From positions 42,240 to 106,239 of the forward strand of contig JBMYMD010000006.1 in NCBI GenBank assembly GCA_049596955.1: a DNA stretch of 64,000 nt, written 5' to 3'. Positions 42,727 through 50,560 of the stretch are shown here, piece by piece; the first letter of the stretch is position 1, and each line of letters begins with the position of its first letter. The notes under the pieces are model-generated. The model searched no databases. It was not told the DNA's origin and was given only the letters and a program-made list of their open reading frames with translations. Made by a program: the position numbers and the translations under genes. The stretch comes from UBA3478 sp049596955. Its GTDB lineage: Bacteria > Bacteroidota > Bacteroidia > Flavobacteriales > Flavobacteriaceae.

Positions 42727-43422
42727 CTAAGAGGAGCAAGCCACTTGAACGATTTCTTCACAGTGTAAATGTAATGAATCGTAAAAGGATAATTTTTTAA
42801 AATCTTTTTGCTGCAGTATCAATTTAAGTTCAGTACACCCTAGTATGACACCTTCAGCACCTCTATCAAGAATATCTTCTAATACTTGTAAAAAAAATTC
42901 CTTTGAAGATTCTTTGATCACATTAAACGTTAGTTCTTCGAAAATTATTCGATTAATTTCTATTTTATCAGACTCTTTAGGAGCTAAAAGTTGAATACCG
43001 TTTTCACGATAAGCCTTCATATAAAAAGGGTCTGTCATTGTCGGATAAGTCCCTAAAATTGCAATTTTATTTTTTTTATCACTTTTAATTTTAGTTGAAA
43101 TACTATCGATAATATCAATAAATGGTACATCTATTTCGTTTAAAATATGATTTCGAACTTTGTGCAAGGTGTTTGTGGCAAGGGCAATAGCCTCAGCTCC
43201 TGCATTTTCCAAGGCCTTTGCAATTTCAGCTAAATATTGACCAGCATCTTCCCATTTGTTATTTTTTACACAGTCAGTAATCACTTCGAAGTTTACGCTG
43301 TAAATTATCAGTTCAGGCGTATGATGTCCGCCGAGTTTATCTTGAACCTGCTTATTGATAATTTTATAATACTCTGTGGTCGAGGCCGAACTCATCCCTC
43401 CCAATATTCCTATTTTCTTCAT
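42727..43422 (-). CDS. YgeA-like aspartate/glutamate racemase
   Basis: This 231-residue Asp/Glu racemase family protein starts KKIGILGGMSSASTTEYY, close to the start of E. coli YgeA. In the first catalytic position, where D-specific racemases have cysteine, it has threonine: ALATNTLHKV (Thr83). The second cysteine is kept in VILGCTEL (Cys196). That Thr/Cys pair matches the arrangement described for the E. coli L-aspartate/glutamate-specific enzyme, so an L-selective broad racemase is the best guess. It may make D-amino acids for the wall or for catabolism. Followed by a small membrane protein gene 16 bases downstream. Confidence 0.9.
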   Translation of the reverse strand: MKKIGILGGMSSASTTEYYKIINKQVQDKLGGHHTPELIIYSVNFEVITDCVKNNKWEDAGQYLAEIAKALENAGAEAIALATNTLHKVRNHILNEIDVPFIDIIDSISTKIKSDKKNKIAILGTYPTMTDPFYMKAYRENGIQLLAPKESDKIEINRIIFEELTFNVIKESSKEFFLQVLEDILDRGAEGVILGCTELKLILQQKDFKKLSFYDSLHLHCEEIVQVACSS

Positions 43423-43441
43423 ATGTAGAATTGAATTGAAC

Positions 43442-44182
43442 TCACATTACAAGCTCTTGCTTAGCTAGAGATATAGCCATTTTATAGGATTCTTGAATAT
43501 CTCTGAGCAATCTTTTGTACATGTTTGAATACAATTTAGCTTGTGACAAAAGACCATAGAATTTATCAGACATATAAAAGTTTCGGTCAAAGGTGAAATT
43601 TGTCAGTCTTCTCGAACCATAGAACTCACCATTGAGCATGTCATAGTCAAATCGAATTCGGAACATCTCGTAGGGAATCTTTCTAAAATCTAAATTGAAA
43701 AGGTCAATTTCATTTGAAGTAGCGAAGTTTCTCGCATTTTGATGACCGTACATTTCTAAGAGTATATTTTTGAGTTCACTGCTGTTAATCAGTTCAAAAG
43801 CTCCAGTTGAAATCATTTGATTATAAACGCCATCTTTTGGAAAAAATGAAAAACCAACTTCAACTTTAATCAAATTATCAATTACTGTTTGGTCAGACAT
43901 CAGTTGGTGTCCACTCTCAATATCATTTTGAAGTAAATTGATCAGTTGTTCAGATTCATTTAAGACATCTAGTAAGTTGTCAATTTGCTCTACATCGTCA
44001 TTTAAGGATTCAATTAAATCAGACACAAACATGTTTTTTGTTTTAATGTTAGATTGCTTGTCATTTAAGTTTCCGATGTAAAAAGAGAACAGTACACTTG
44101 CAAAAATGACAATGCCCTCAATGAAGTATTTAAGGTTTTCTTTAAAAAAGTTACTAGGTTGTTCCATTCTATTGGATTTCAA
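43442..44182 (-). CDS. DUF6090-like membrane-anchored protein
   Basis: This 246-residue protein has a single N-terminal membrane helix (about 20-37, IEGIVIFASVLFSFYIGNL) and a long helical domain. The pattern around YNQMISTGAFELINSSELKN, followed by LLEMYGHQ, is shared with the second copy at 54718-55404 (YSALVNSGLIELIENRELVS, then LLQEKYSDQ), so the two are paralogues. Both resemble the DUF6090 group of Bacteroidota. No function is known. An ATG at 44167 is an alternative start closer to the helix. It lies 19 bases upstream of the racemase gene on the same strand. Confidence 0.75.
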   Translation of the reverse strand: MKSNRMEQPSNFFKENLKYFIEGIVIFASVLFSFYIGNLNDKQSNIKTKNMFVSDLIESLNDDVEQIDNLLDVLNESEQLINLLQNDIESGHQLMSDQTVIDNLIKVEVGFSFFPKDGVYNQMISTGAFELINSSELKNILLEMYGHQNARNFATSNEIDLFNLDFRKIPYEMFRIRFDYDMLNGEFYGSRRLTNFTFDRNFYMSDKFYGLLSQAKLYSNMYKRLLRDIQESYKMAISLAKQELVM

Positions 44183-44243
44183 TATATCTTTTTAATCTAT
44201 TTTTTAAACTTAACTAAATTTAATCAAACTCAAAGGGCACAGA

Positions 44244-44606
44244 ATGGAAACAACTCCTAAACACGACAAAAGAATCGCTGAAATGATTTTTGCTGAGATT
44301 TATCCTTTATACTTGAATAAAATTGTGCGAAAGGGTAGAACAGAAGAAGATTTGATAGAGGTTATAGAGTGGCTCACCGGATTTGACAAACAAAGCCTTG
44401 AAAACCTTAGGGCTGAAAAAGTAACTTATAAAACTTTTTTTGATCGTGCAGAACTAAACCCAAAGGCCGAATCGATTCGAGGCGTTGTATGCGGATACCG
44501 CATTGAAAACATTCAAACGCCACTTACTAAGAAAGCACGCTATTTAGACAAAATAGTAGATGAGTTGGCCAAGGGCAGAACCCTTGATAAAATCAAGAGG
44601 CTTTGA
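44244..44606 (+). CDS. DUF2200 family protein
   Basis: This 120-residue cytoplasmic protein shows the conserved elements of DUF2200: IAEMIFAEIYPLYLNKIVRKGRTEEDLIEVI in the first half (read here as consecutive helices), WLTGFDKQSLE, and GVVCGYRIENIQTPLTKKARYLDKIVDELAKG in the second. The function of the family is unknown. Length fits. It is convergent with the TRAP large permease gene, leaving 16 bases between stops. Confidence 0.9.
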   Translation: METTPKHDKRIAEMIFAEIYPLYLNKIVRKGRTEEDLIEVIEWLTGFDKQSLENLRAEKVTYKTFFDRAELNPKAESIRGVVCGYRIENIQTPLTKKARYLDKIVDELAKGRTLDKIKRL

Positions 44607-44622
44607 GTTTATATTTCTCCCT

Positions 44623-45918
44623 CTAGTAACCCCACTGCTCAGGAAGCCACAAACTCAAAGAAGGAATATAGGTCACCAAAAACAATGAAATCACCATTGC
44701 AATAAAAAGAGGAATCAAAGGTTTTATTACCTTTTCAATTGAGGTGTTTGCTACCCCGACTCCCACAAATAAAACGGAGCCTACAGGAGGAGTGCACAGC
44801 CCAATACATAAATTAAGTACCATTACTACACCAAAGTGAATGGGATCCATCCCCAAAGAGGTAACTACAGGCAGAAAAATAGGAGTAAAGATGAGAACTG
44901 CTGGAGTAATATCCATAAATACCCCAACAAAGAGTAAGAGTAGATTAATAACCAACAGTATGACAATTGGATTATCACTTAAGGTTAACAGAGCCATACT
45001 CAAATCCTGAGGTATGTTTTGAAAAGACATAACCCAAGACATACTCATTGAACTTGCTATAAGAAGCATAACCACCGCTGATGTTACCGAGGATTCTAAT
45101 AAAATATGAGGCAAATTTCTCAAGTGTATTTCTTTATAGAGTAATCCAAGAACTAAACAATAAAGAACAGCTATAGCAGACGCTTCTGTAGCTGTAAATA
45201 CACCGCTTACGATACCGCCAATGACAATGAACAAAAGAAATAAACTAGGCAAGGCCTTTAAAAAGCTTCTTAAAACTTCGGTTAATGTGCTTCTTTTTCC
45301 TAAAGGAATTTTTTTCTTTTTTGCCCAAAAGGCCGCAACAACCATTAAAAAAAGCCCTGTGATTATTCCAGGTATATATCCTGCTAAGAAGAGAGATGCA
45401 ATAGAAAGTCCACCTCCGGCCAAGGCATATACGATTAAAATATTACTTGGAGGGATGATAAGCCCCATTGTACTTGAGGTAATATTAACTGCCGCTCCAA
45501 ATTCTTTTGAATAGCCTTCTTTTTCCATTTCTGGACCTAAAATACTTCCCATTGCCGATGCAGAAGCCATTGCTGATCCTGCAATTGCTCCCATTAGCAT
45601 TGCTGCTATAATATTGATATGTGCTAGTCCACCCGGTAAGGCTCCAACAATGGTTTTGGCAAATGCAATTAGGCGGTTGGCGATTCCTCCGTGTTTCATC
45701 AATTGACCAGATAATATAAAAAAGGGAATAGCCAGTAAGGCAAAACTGTCTAGGCCAGTAGCCATTCGCTGTGCGATTGTTGTTACCCCAGGTAAAAAAG
45801 GAATACTCACTAAAATGGTCAAAAAAGAGGATAGTGCAATACTCCATGCCACAGGAGTTCCCGAACTAAGAAAAAAGATAAAGCTGACTAAGAGCACCAT
45901 TACGGGAATGTATTCCAT
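44623..45918 (-). CDS. dctM: TRAP transporter large permease (DctM)
   Basis: This 431-residue DctM-type permease has about 12 hydrophobic helices. Family-specific segments include AIPFFILSGQLMKHGGIANRLI, MGAIAGSAMASASAMGSI, ITSSTMGLIIPPSNI and LCIGLCTPPVGSVLF. It forms the substrate channel that pairs with the small DctQ subunit two bases upstream and with the DctP-type binding protein. It uses an ion gradient to import organic acids. Adjacency to uxaC-uxuB-uxuA suggests uronates as substrate; that is inference. Distal gene of the locus. Confidence 0.96.
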   Translation of the reverse strand: MEYIPVMVLLVSFIFFLSSGTPVAWSIALSSFLTILVSIPFLPGVTTIAQRMATGLDSFALLAIPFFILSGQLMKHGGIANRLIAFAKTIVGALPGGLAHINIIAAMLMGAIAGSAMASASAMGSILGPEMEKEGYSKEFGAAVNITSSTMGLIIPPSNILIVYALAGGGLSIASLFLAGYIPGIITGLFLMVVAAFWAKKKKIPLGKRSTLTEVLRSFLKALPSLFLLFIVIGGIVSGVFTATEASAIAVLYCLVLGLLYKEIHLRNLPHILLESSVTSAVVMLLIASSMSMSWVMSFQNIPQDLSMALLTLSDNPIVILLVINLLLLFVGVFMDITPAVLIFTPIFLPVVTSLGMDPIHFGVVMVLNLCIGLCTPPVGSVLFVGVGVANTSIEKVIKPLIPLFIAMVISLFLVTYIPSLSLWLPEQWGY

Positions 45919-45920
45919 AC

Positions 45921-46388
45921 TCAGTTCAATTTTTGGTTAAAGTGTTCTAAGGATTTATAAATAATGATAATACACCCGCTTAAAGGCAAAACTAAATAGA
46001 CATATGCCAAAGGTATTTGTAGCGCAGGGCTTTTTTGTCCGAGGATAAAGCTGATGTAAACCAATCGACTTCCTCCAATAATAAGCACTACAAGCGAAAA
46101 AAAAGCAATGGCTAAGCGTACCATGAGTTGAATTTTTTTCTGCATCCCTTTTGAAAGTCGTGACACAAAAACATCAATCCGTACATGTGCATTCATACCC
46201 GAAACATAAGCTGCTCCTAAAATTCCTATCCAAATCATCAGATAACGCGATAACTCATCAGTAAAAGAAGAAGGTGTCTGAAGTATATAACGGCTGAATA
46301 CTTGCCATAAAACGTTCAGGACCATTAGGGCTAAAATTAGAATTAGGGCTGAACTTAGAATACGATCAAGTCTTGATTTTAAATTCAT
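45921..46388 (-). CDS. dctQ: TRAP transporter small permease (DctQ)
   Basis: This 155-residue protein has four membrane helices and DctQ landmarks (VLNVLWQVFSRYIL, PSSFTDELSRYLMIWIGILGAAYV). It bridges the binding protein and the large permease. Length is normal. Its start overlaps the DctP gene stop by four bases (46385-46388), so translation is coupled, and it ends two bases before dctM begins. Confidence 0.95.
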   Translation of the reverse strand: MNLKSRLDRILSSALILILALMVLNVLWQVFSRYILQTPSSFTDELSRYLMIWIGILGAAYVSGMNAHVRIDVFVSRLSKGMQKKIQLMVRLAIAFFSLVVLIIGGSRLVYISFILGQKSPALQIPLAYVYLVLPLSGCIIIIYKSLEHFNQKLN

Positions 46389-47356
46389 TCTAATGCCTTG
46401 ATTTGAGTTATGATTGATTTGAGTTCTTCATCTTGAAGATATTGCTCGTGTACTTTCTGCGCAAGATCAATAAATCCCTCCTTGTCAGGGTTTATAATTT
46501 CTACTCCAGCTTTAGTTACCTCTTCAAGAGCCTTTGCTTCGTGATTCGCCCAAAGTTTACGCTGAAACTCAATAGAAGCATTTACTGCTGTAGATATCCA
46601 ATTTTGTTGTTCGACGCTGAGTTCATTCCAAAATGAATCTCCGATAATAATTACATCGGGAGAATAGGTATGCTCATTGAGTGAATAATACTTGCAAATT
46701 TCATAATGTTTGGAGAGGTAAAAACTAGGAGGATTGTTTTCTGCTCCGTCCACTACACCTTGTTGTAAGGAAGTGTACAATTCTCCCCATGAAATAGGAG
46801 TGGGGGCACCTCCAAAACTTCTGACCATATTCATGGCGGTAACACTCTCCATGACTCTTATTTTTAGACCTTTTAATTCATCTGGATGATTAACAGGTCT
46901 TTCTTTAGTATAAAAACTACGGTATCCCGCATCGTAATACCCCAATCCTTTTAAGCGATACTTTTGGCTGTCCTTAAGCAGGTTTTGCCCGATTTCTCCA
47001 TCTAAGACGCGAAAGGCATGAGCTCTATTTTTAAAGATATAAGGAAGACCTAAAACCTTAGATTGAGGAGCAAAGTTTTCGAGTGTTGCCGCAGAGACCT
47101 TGGTCATGTGTAGACTGCCAATTTGTATGAGCTCTAAGATTTCTCTCTCAGATCCCAATTGAGAATTGGGATAAATTTCAAGTTCAAGCTGTCCGTTAGA
47201 AATTCGACGAATTTCTTCACCGAAATACTCAAGAGCCAGATGCACAGAATGGGTTACATCTAATCCGTGGGCCAATTTTATCGTTTTAACCTCACTAAGT
47301 TGGCATCCGCTTAAAATTAGAGCAGCACTGAAAATAATGAAGATTTTGTTTCTCAT
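46385..47356 (-). CDS. dctP: TRAP transporter substrate-binding lipoprotein (DctP)
   Basis: This 323-residue DctP family protein starts with a lipoprotein signal (FSAALILSGC, Cys18). Family motifs include QLGSEREILELIQIGSLHM, LKGLKIRVMESVTAM and GVVDGAENNPPSFYLSKHYE. The arginine in IRVMES is the usual carboxylate-binding residue, so an organic acid ligand such as a uronate is expected. It is the first gene of the dctPQM unit. On its 5-prime side lie 556 bases with no supported protein gene; a -7-like TATTTTTG occurs about seven bases before the start codon. Confidence 0.95.
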   Translation of the reverse strand: MRNKIFIIFSAALILSGCQLSEVKTIKLAHGLDVTHSVHLALEYFGEEIRRISNGQLELEIYPNSQLGSEREILELIQIGSLHMTKVSAATLENFAPQSKVLGLPYIFKNRAHAFRVLDGEIGQNLLKDSQKYRLKGLGYYDAGYRSFYTKERPVNHPDELKGLKIRVMESVTAMNMVRSFGGAPTPISWGELYTSLQQGVVDGAENNPPSFYLSKHYEICKYYSLNEHTYSPDVIIIGDSFWNELSVEQQNWISTAVNASIEFQRKLWANHEAKALEEVTKAGVEIINPDKEGFIDLAQKVHEQYLQDEELKSIITQIKALE

Positions 47357-47912
47357 CAGAATTCAAAAATAATTTTTGGTCTTGCCATAACCGATGATAA
47401 CAAGACATCACCTTAGGTAAGGTAATAAAAAAGACCTTATAAATCTTTTAGCATTATTTAGCTTTTTGATAAATCTCACAAATGAAAAATCTCAAATCTT
47501 GAATTGAACCATTTTTAAATGAAAAGTAGGTTTTTATAGTTCAAGCCCATCTTATTTTAAGCAATAAAAGTCTTTTCACAGCGTTATAGCATTAGGTTTA
47601 TAGTTTAGTTAAACCTCAAATCTGTATTATAAATACAATATTAATTAAGGGTTGGGTGACTTTCGGGTCACCCTTTTTTTATGAGGAATTACATCATATG
47701 GTAAACACTCCCTTAGCTTAAAGACTAATGGTAGCAAATAACATGAACAGAATTGATTAACAGCTGTCTCTCAGTTAAGAGCGGCAAATCATGACAGTTA
47801 CATTTATACAGAAGGGAAAAGTAGATGACGCTTTACTCAATTTGAAAATCAATAAAAAGACTGAGTCTAGCTTTATTACGAATACTTAAGTCTTAAAATT
47901 AGGCTACGCCAA
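47357..47912. other. 556-base gap: AT-rich, possible small RNA
   Basis: I find no protein gene I can support here. It must contain the dctPQM promoter on the minus strand. On the plus strand there are three successive hairpins: CTTGAA with TTCAAG (47498-47545, with inner AACC/GGTT pairing), AGGTTTA with TAAACCT (47594-47616 region), and a G+C-rich terminator hairpin at 47654-47680. They suggest a noncoding transcript of 100-200 bases. A 32-codon ORF at 47791-47889 is not convincing. Confidence 0.4.
47654..47680 (+). terminator. Intrinsic terminator with no upstream gene
   Basis: GGGTGAC (47654-47660) pairs perfectly with GTCACCC (47667-47673) around a six-base loop and is followed by seven T residues. 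It is a strong plus-strand terminator, yet the nearest plus-strand coding gene upstream ends at 44606, behind three minus-strand TRAP genes. The transcript it ends is therefore probably a small RNA starting within the gap. Confidence 0.8.
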
Positions 47913-48113
47913 TTATTCAGTGTCATCATCAGTTTTATTCTTTTTCCAGGTATATTTTCCAAGGAGCATAATCGACCCAATGGAGAAAATGATTATTCCA
48001 TTGGGAAAATTATCAAACTCATAGTTGTTAGAGATATAATCGTAAGCCATCCATACTGCTCCAAGTATCGTAACTATGAGTTCCTCATTGTTTTTAATGA
48101 ACTTTTTCATCAA
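47913..48113 (-). CDS. Small membrane protein, 66 residues
   Basis: This 66-residue protein has two likely helices, ELIVTILGAVWMAYDYI and IIIFSIGSIMLLGKYTW, and a charged tail KKNKTDDDTE. It sits on the minus strand between the small lipoprotein gene and the 556-base gap, downstream of uxaC. No family recognised. Its start has two adjacent ATG codons. The amphipathic, well-formed composition favours a real gene. Confidence 0.5.
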   Translation of the reverse strand: MMKKFIKNNEELIVTILGAVWMAYDYISNNYEFDNFPNGIIIFSIGSIMLLGKYTWKKNKTDDDTE

Positions 48114-48163
48114 TTGGGTTTAAATCATTGTTTTTCTGAGTTCCTTGTCTTTTAATTACCGAA

Positions 48164-48295
48164 TCAACTAACGGAAATAACATTTTCTGGTTCAGGAAAA
48201 ACACATCCGCATAGAATTTCATCGTCATCTTTCTCGCAGCTCATAAAAACAAAAAAGCCTACTAAAAGTAAAAGTATAAATCTTAATTTTTTCAT
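48164..48295 (-). CDS. Micro-lipoprotein, 43 residues
   Basis: ATG 48295 to TGA 48164 encodes a 43-residue product with a strong lipoprotein signal (KKLRFILLLLLVGF-type core, ending VFMSC, Cys20). The mature part starts EKDDDE, the acidic pattern after the cysteine that is common in surface-exposed lipoproteins of this phylum, and has two further cysteines (CGC, 29 and 31). It begins 42 bases after uxaC ends and may be cotranscribed. Function unknown. Confidence 0.5.
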   Translation of the reverse strand: MKKLRFILLLLVGFFVFMSCEKDDDEILCGCVFPEPENVISVS

Positions 48296-48337
48296 TACTA
48301 TAAATCTAAGCAAAGCTCAAGACAAATGAATATCTGT

Positions 48338-49732
48338 TTAGAAATTGAAGTGGTTTTTTGCGTTAAAATAACAAATGTTTTGAATCATGGGACCAATTAA
48401 ATCGTAATCTTCAGGGATTTTTCCTTGTACGATGTCCTTCGCAATCATATTAGAAAGTAATCTTCTAAAGTATTCGTGTCTTGAAAAAGACAAAAAGCTT
48501 CTTGAATCTGTCAGCATTCCAACAAAACAACTCAAGAGTCCCATATTTGATACGGTGTTGATTTGCTTTTCCATTCCATCTAGTTGGTCTAGAAACCACC
48601 AGCTAGCTCCGAGTTGCATCTTTCCTCTTACACCTCCAGTATTAAAATTACCCATCATAGTTGCAAACACTTCATTTTGAGAGGGATTTAAGTTATACAC
48701 GATGGTTTTAGCCAATTGGTCGGTTCGGTCAAGAGCGTTAAAAAACTGAGACATTCCAGCAGCTTGGAGCTCATCTCCAATGGAATCAAAACCGGCATCA
48801 GCTCCAAGTAGCTTGTACATGCGCTCGTTATTATTTCTTAAAGCACCTAGGTGAAATTGTTGGACCCAACCTTTTTTGTGATTCATTCTTGCGAGTTCGA
48901 GTAGCAAAAAACTCAAGAGGTGTTCTTGAGACTCCTTTGACACCTCTTTACCTTCAATGAGATCTGTAAATGTAGTCTCTACCTGAGTCGCATTATAAGC
49001 AACAAAATTTAGATGCGAGAGTCCGAAATCAGCAATTCTACAACCGGATTGTTCAAAAAAATCATGTCTTTTTTCAAGGGCCATCAAATAGTCATCTAAA
49101 TCATTTATTACCGTTGAGGTTAATTTTTCAAGCTGTTTGGTGTATGCAGAGAAATGTTTAGGATTATCAACTTTTAATGACTTATCTGGACGCCATGTTG
49201 GGCGCATTTCAAATGATAACCCCTCGTTGAATACTTTTTGATGAGACTTTAAATCATCTAAAGGATCATCTGTTGTGCAGATGACTTCAACTTTGGCTTT
49301 TTCAAGTAATGATCTTGTACTAAAAGAGTCATTTTGCAACATAGTAGATGCCCTCTGATAAATATCTTCTGCTGTTTTTTCACTTAGAAGCTCGTCAATG
49401 CCAAAGGGTTTTCTCAGTTCCATATGCGTCCAATGATAGAGTGGATTTCTCAAGGTGTGAGGAACTGTTCTAGCCCATGCTGTAAATTTTTGATAGTCGT
49501 CAGCTTCACCTGTAATGTATCGTTCTTCTATGCCAAAAAGACGCATAGCACGCCATTTGTAGTGATCACCCTCTAGCCATATTTGTGTGAGATTATCAAA
49601 CTTGTGATTTTGAGCGACCTGCTCGGCAGAAAGGTGATTGTGGTAATCAATAATGGGCAAAGGTTCGGCAAATTCGAAATAAAGTTTTTCTGCAATTTCA
49701 GATTCCAATAAAAAAGAAGAAGAAAGAAACAT
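48338..49732 (-). CDS. uxaC: Glucuronate isomerase
   Basis: This 464-residue amidohydrolase-fold isomerase converts D-glucuronate to D-fructuronate (and galacturonate to tagaturonate). Diagnostic segments are LPIIDYHNHLSAEQVA (metal-binding HxH), IWLEGDHYKWRAMRLFG, VICTTDDPLDDL, KKGWVQQFHLGALRNNN and MLTDSRSFLSFSRHEYFRR. Length and motifs fit UxaC. It follows the SDR gene by 12 bases and is the third gene of the uxuA-SDR-uxaC run. Pathway context explains the adjacent TRAP genes. Confidence 0.96.
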   Translation of the reverse strand: MFLSSSFLLESEIAEKLYFEFAEPLPIIDYHNHLSAEQVAQNHKFDNLTQIWLEGDHYKWRAMRLFGIEERYITGEADDYQKFTAWARTVPHTLRNPLYHWTHMELRKPFGIDELLSEKTAEDIYQRASTMLQNDSFSTRSLLEKAKVEVICTTDDPLDDLKSHQKVFNEGLSFEMRPTWRPDKSLKVDNPKHFSAYTKQLEKLTSTVINDLDDYLMALEKRHDFFEQSGCRIADFGLSHLNFVAYNATQVETTFTDLIEGKEVSKESQEHLLSFLLLELARMNHKKGWVQQFHLGALRNNNERMYKLLGADAGFDSIGDELQAAGMSQFFNALDRTDQLAKTIVYNLNPSQNEVFATMMGNFNTGGVRGKMQLGASWWFLDQLDGMEKQINTVSNMGLLSCFVGMLTDSRSFLSFSRHEYFRRLLSNMIAKDIVQGKIPEDYDLIGPMIQNICYFNAKNHFNF

Positions 49733-49744
49733 AAGTAATGACGT

Positions 49745-50560
49745 TTAAACCCCTGAATAAATTTGAAAACCTCCATCTACAGCAAGTGCTGCACCAGTAA
49801 CAAAATTTGAGGCCTCAGCGCATAAATAATGCAGGGTGCCGTTGAGCTCTTGAGCTTCTCCGAAACGCTTATAGGGGGTGTTTTGAATTATAGATTCTCC
49901 TCTAGAGGTTAATGAACCATCCTCGTTAAGGAGCAATTTTCTGTTTTGTTCGCCGATAAAAAAACCAGGAACAATGGCATTGACACGTACTCCTTCTCCG
50001 TGTTTCTGGGCAAATTCAACAGCCAACCATCTCGTGAAGTTTTCGATGGCTGCTTTAGATGCAGAATAACCTGCAACACGAGTGATAACCTCGGATACTG
50101 ACATAGATGAGTAATTGATGATTACGCCACTTTTTTGGGCAATCATCGTTTCGCCAAATACCATACTCGGCAAAATAGAACCGTACAAATTTAGATCGAC
50201 AACCTCGGTTAAATCGTCCATTGACATTTCAAAAAACGTTTGTTCTGGAGTCACTACTGCACCGGCTTTATTACCACCTGCAGCATTGATTAAGATGTCA
50301 ATTTTACCGTATTTAGTTAAAACTTCGTCCCTTACAAATTCCAACTCATTGCGATTGAGTACATCACAACTAAGCGCCAAAGCACTCCCTCCTTTATCAA
50401 TGATCGAAGCAGCGTTTTTTTCGAGGCTTTGCAGTGTTCTTCCCAACAGAACAACACGCACATTTTGGGCGGCCAGATATCGAGCAGCTTCTCCTCCAAG
50501 AACACCACCAGCTCCCGTGACAATGGCAACTTTATTGCTTAAATCAAAAAGATCTTTCAT
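49745..50560 (-). CDS. SDR oxidoreductase, probable D-mannonate oxidoreductase (fructuronate reductase)
   Basis: This 271-residue classical SDR has TGAGGVLGG (15-23) for cofactor binding, NAAGGNKAGA, and the catalytic GYSASKAAI (Tyr165, Lys169). SDRs of this type, located between uxuA and uxaC, are regarded as the reductase of fructuronate to mannonate, replacing the unrelated E. coli UxuB. The chemistry is inferred from this position. It overlaps uxuA by four bases (ATGA), which suggests translational coupling. Ends HYLCAEASNFVTGAALAVDGGF, typical of the family. Confidence 0.88.
   Translation of the reverse strand: MKDLFDLSNKVAIVTGAGGVLGGEAARYLAAQNVRVVLLGRTLQSLEKNAASIIDKGGSALALSCDVLNRNELEFVRDEVLTKYGKIDILINAAGGNKAGAVVTPEQTFFEMSMDDLTEVVDLNLYGSILPSMVFGETMIAQKSGVIINYSSMSVSEVITRVAGYSASKAAIENFTRWLAVEFAQKHGEGVRVNAIVPGFFIGEQNRKLLLNEDGSLTSRGESIIQNTPYKRFGEAQELNGTLHYLCAEASNFVTGAALAVDGGFQIYSGV

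Noticed and set aside
47791..47889. A 32-codon plus-strand ORF whose start vaguely resembles the N-terminus of Bacteroidota tyrosine recombinases
   Set aside because: The likeness is limited to a few residues, no recombinase core or attachment repeat is nearby, and the ORF stops at once.
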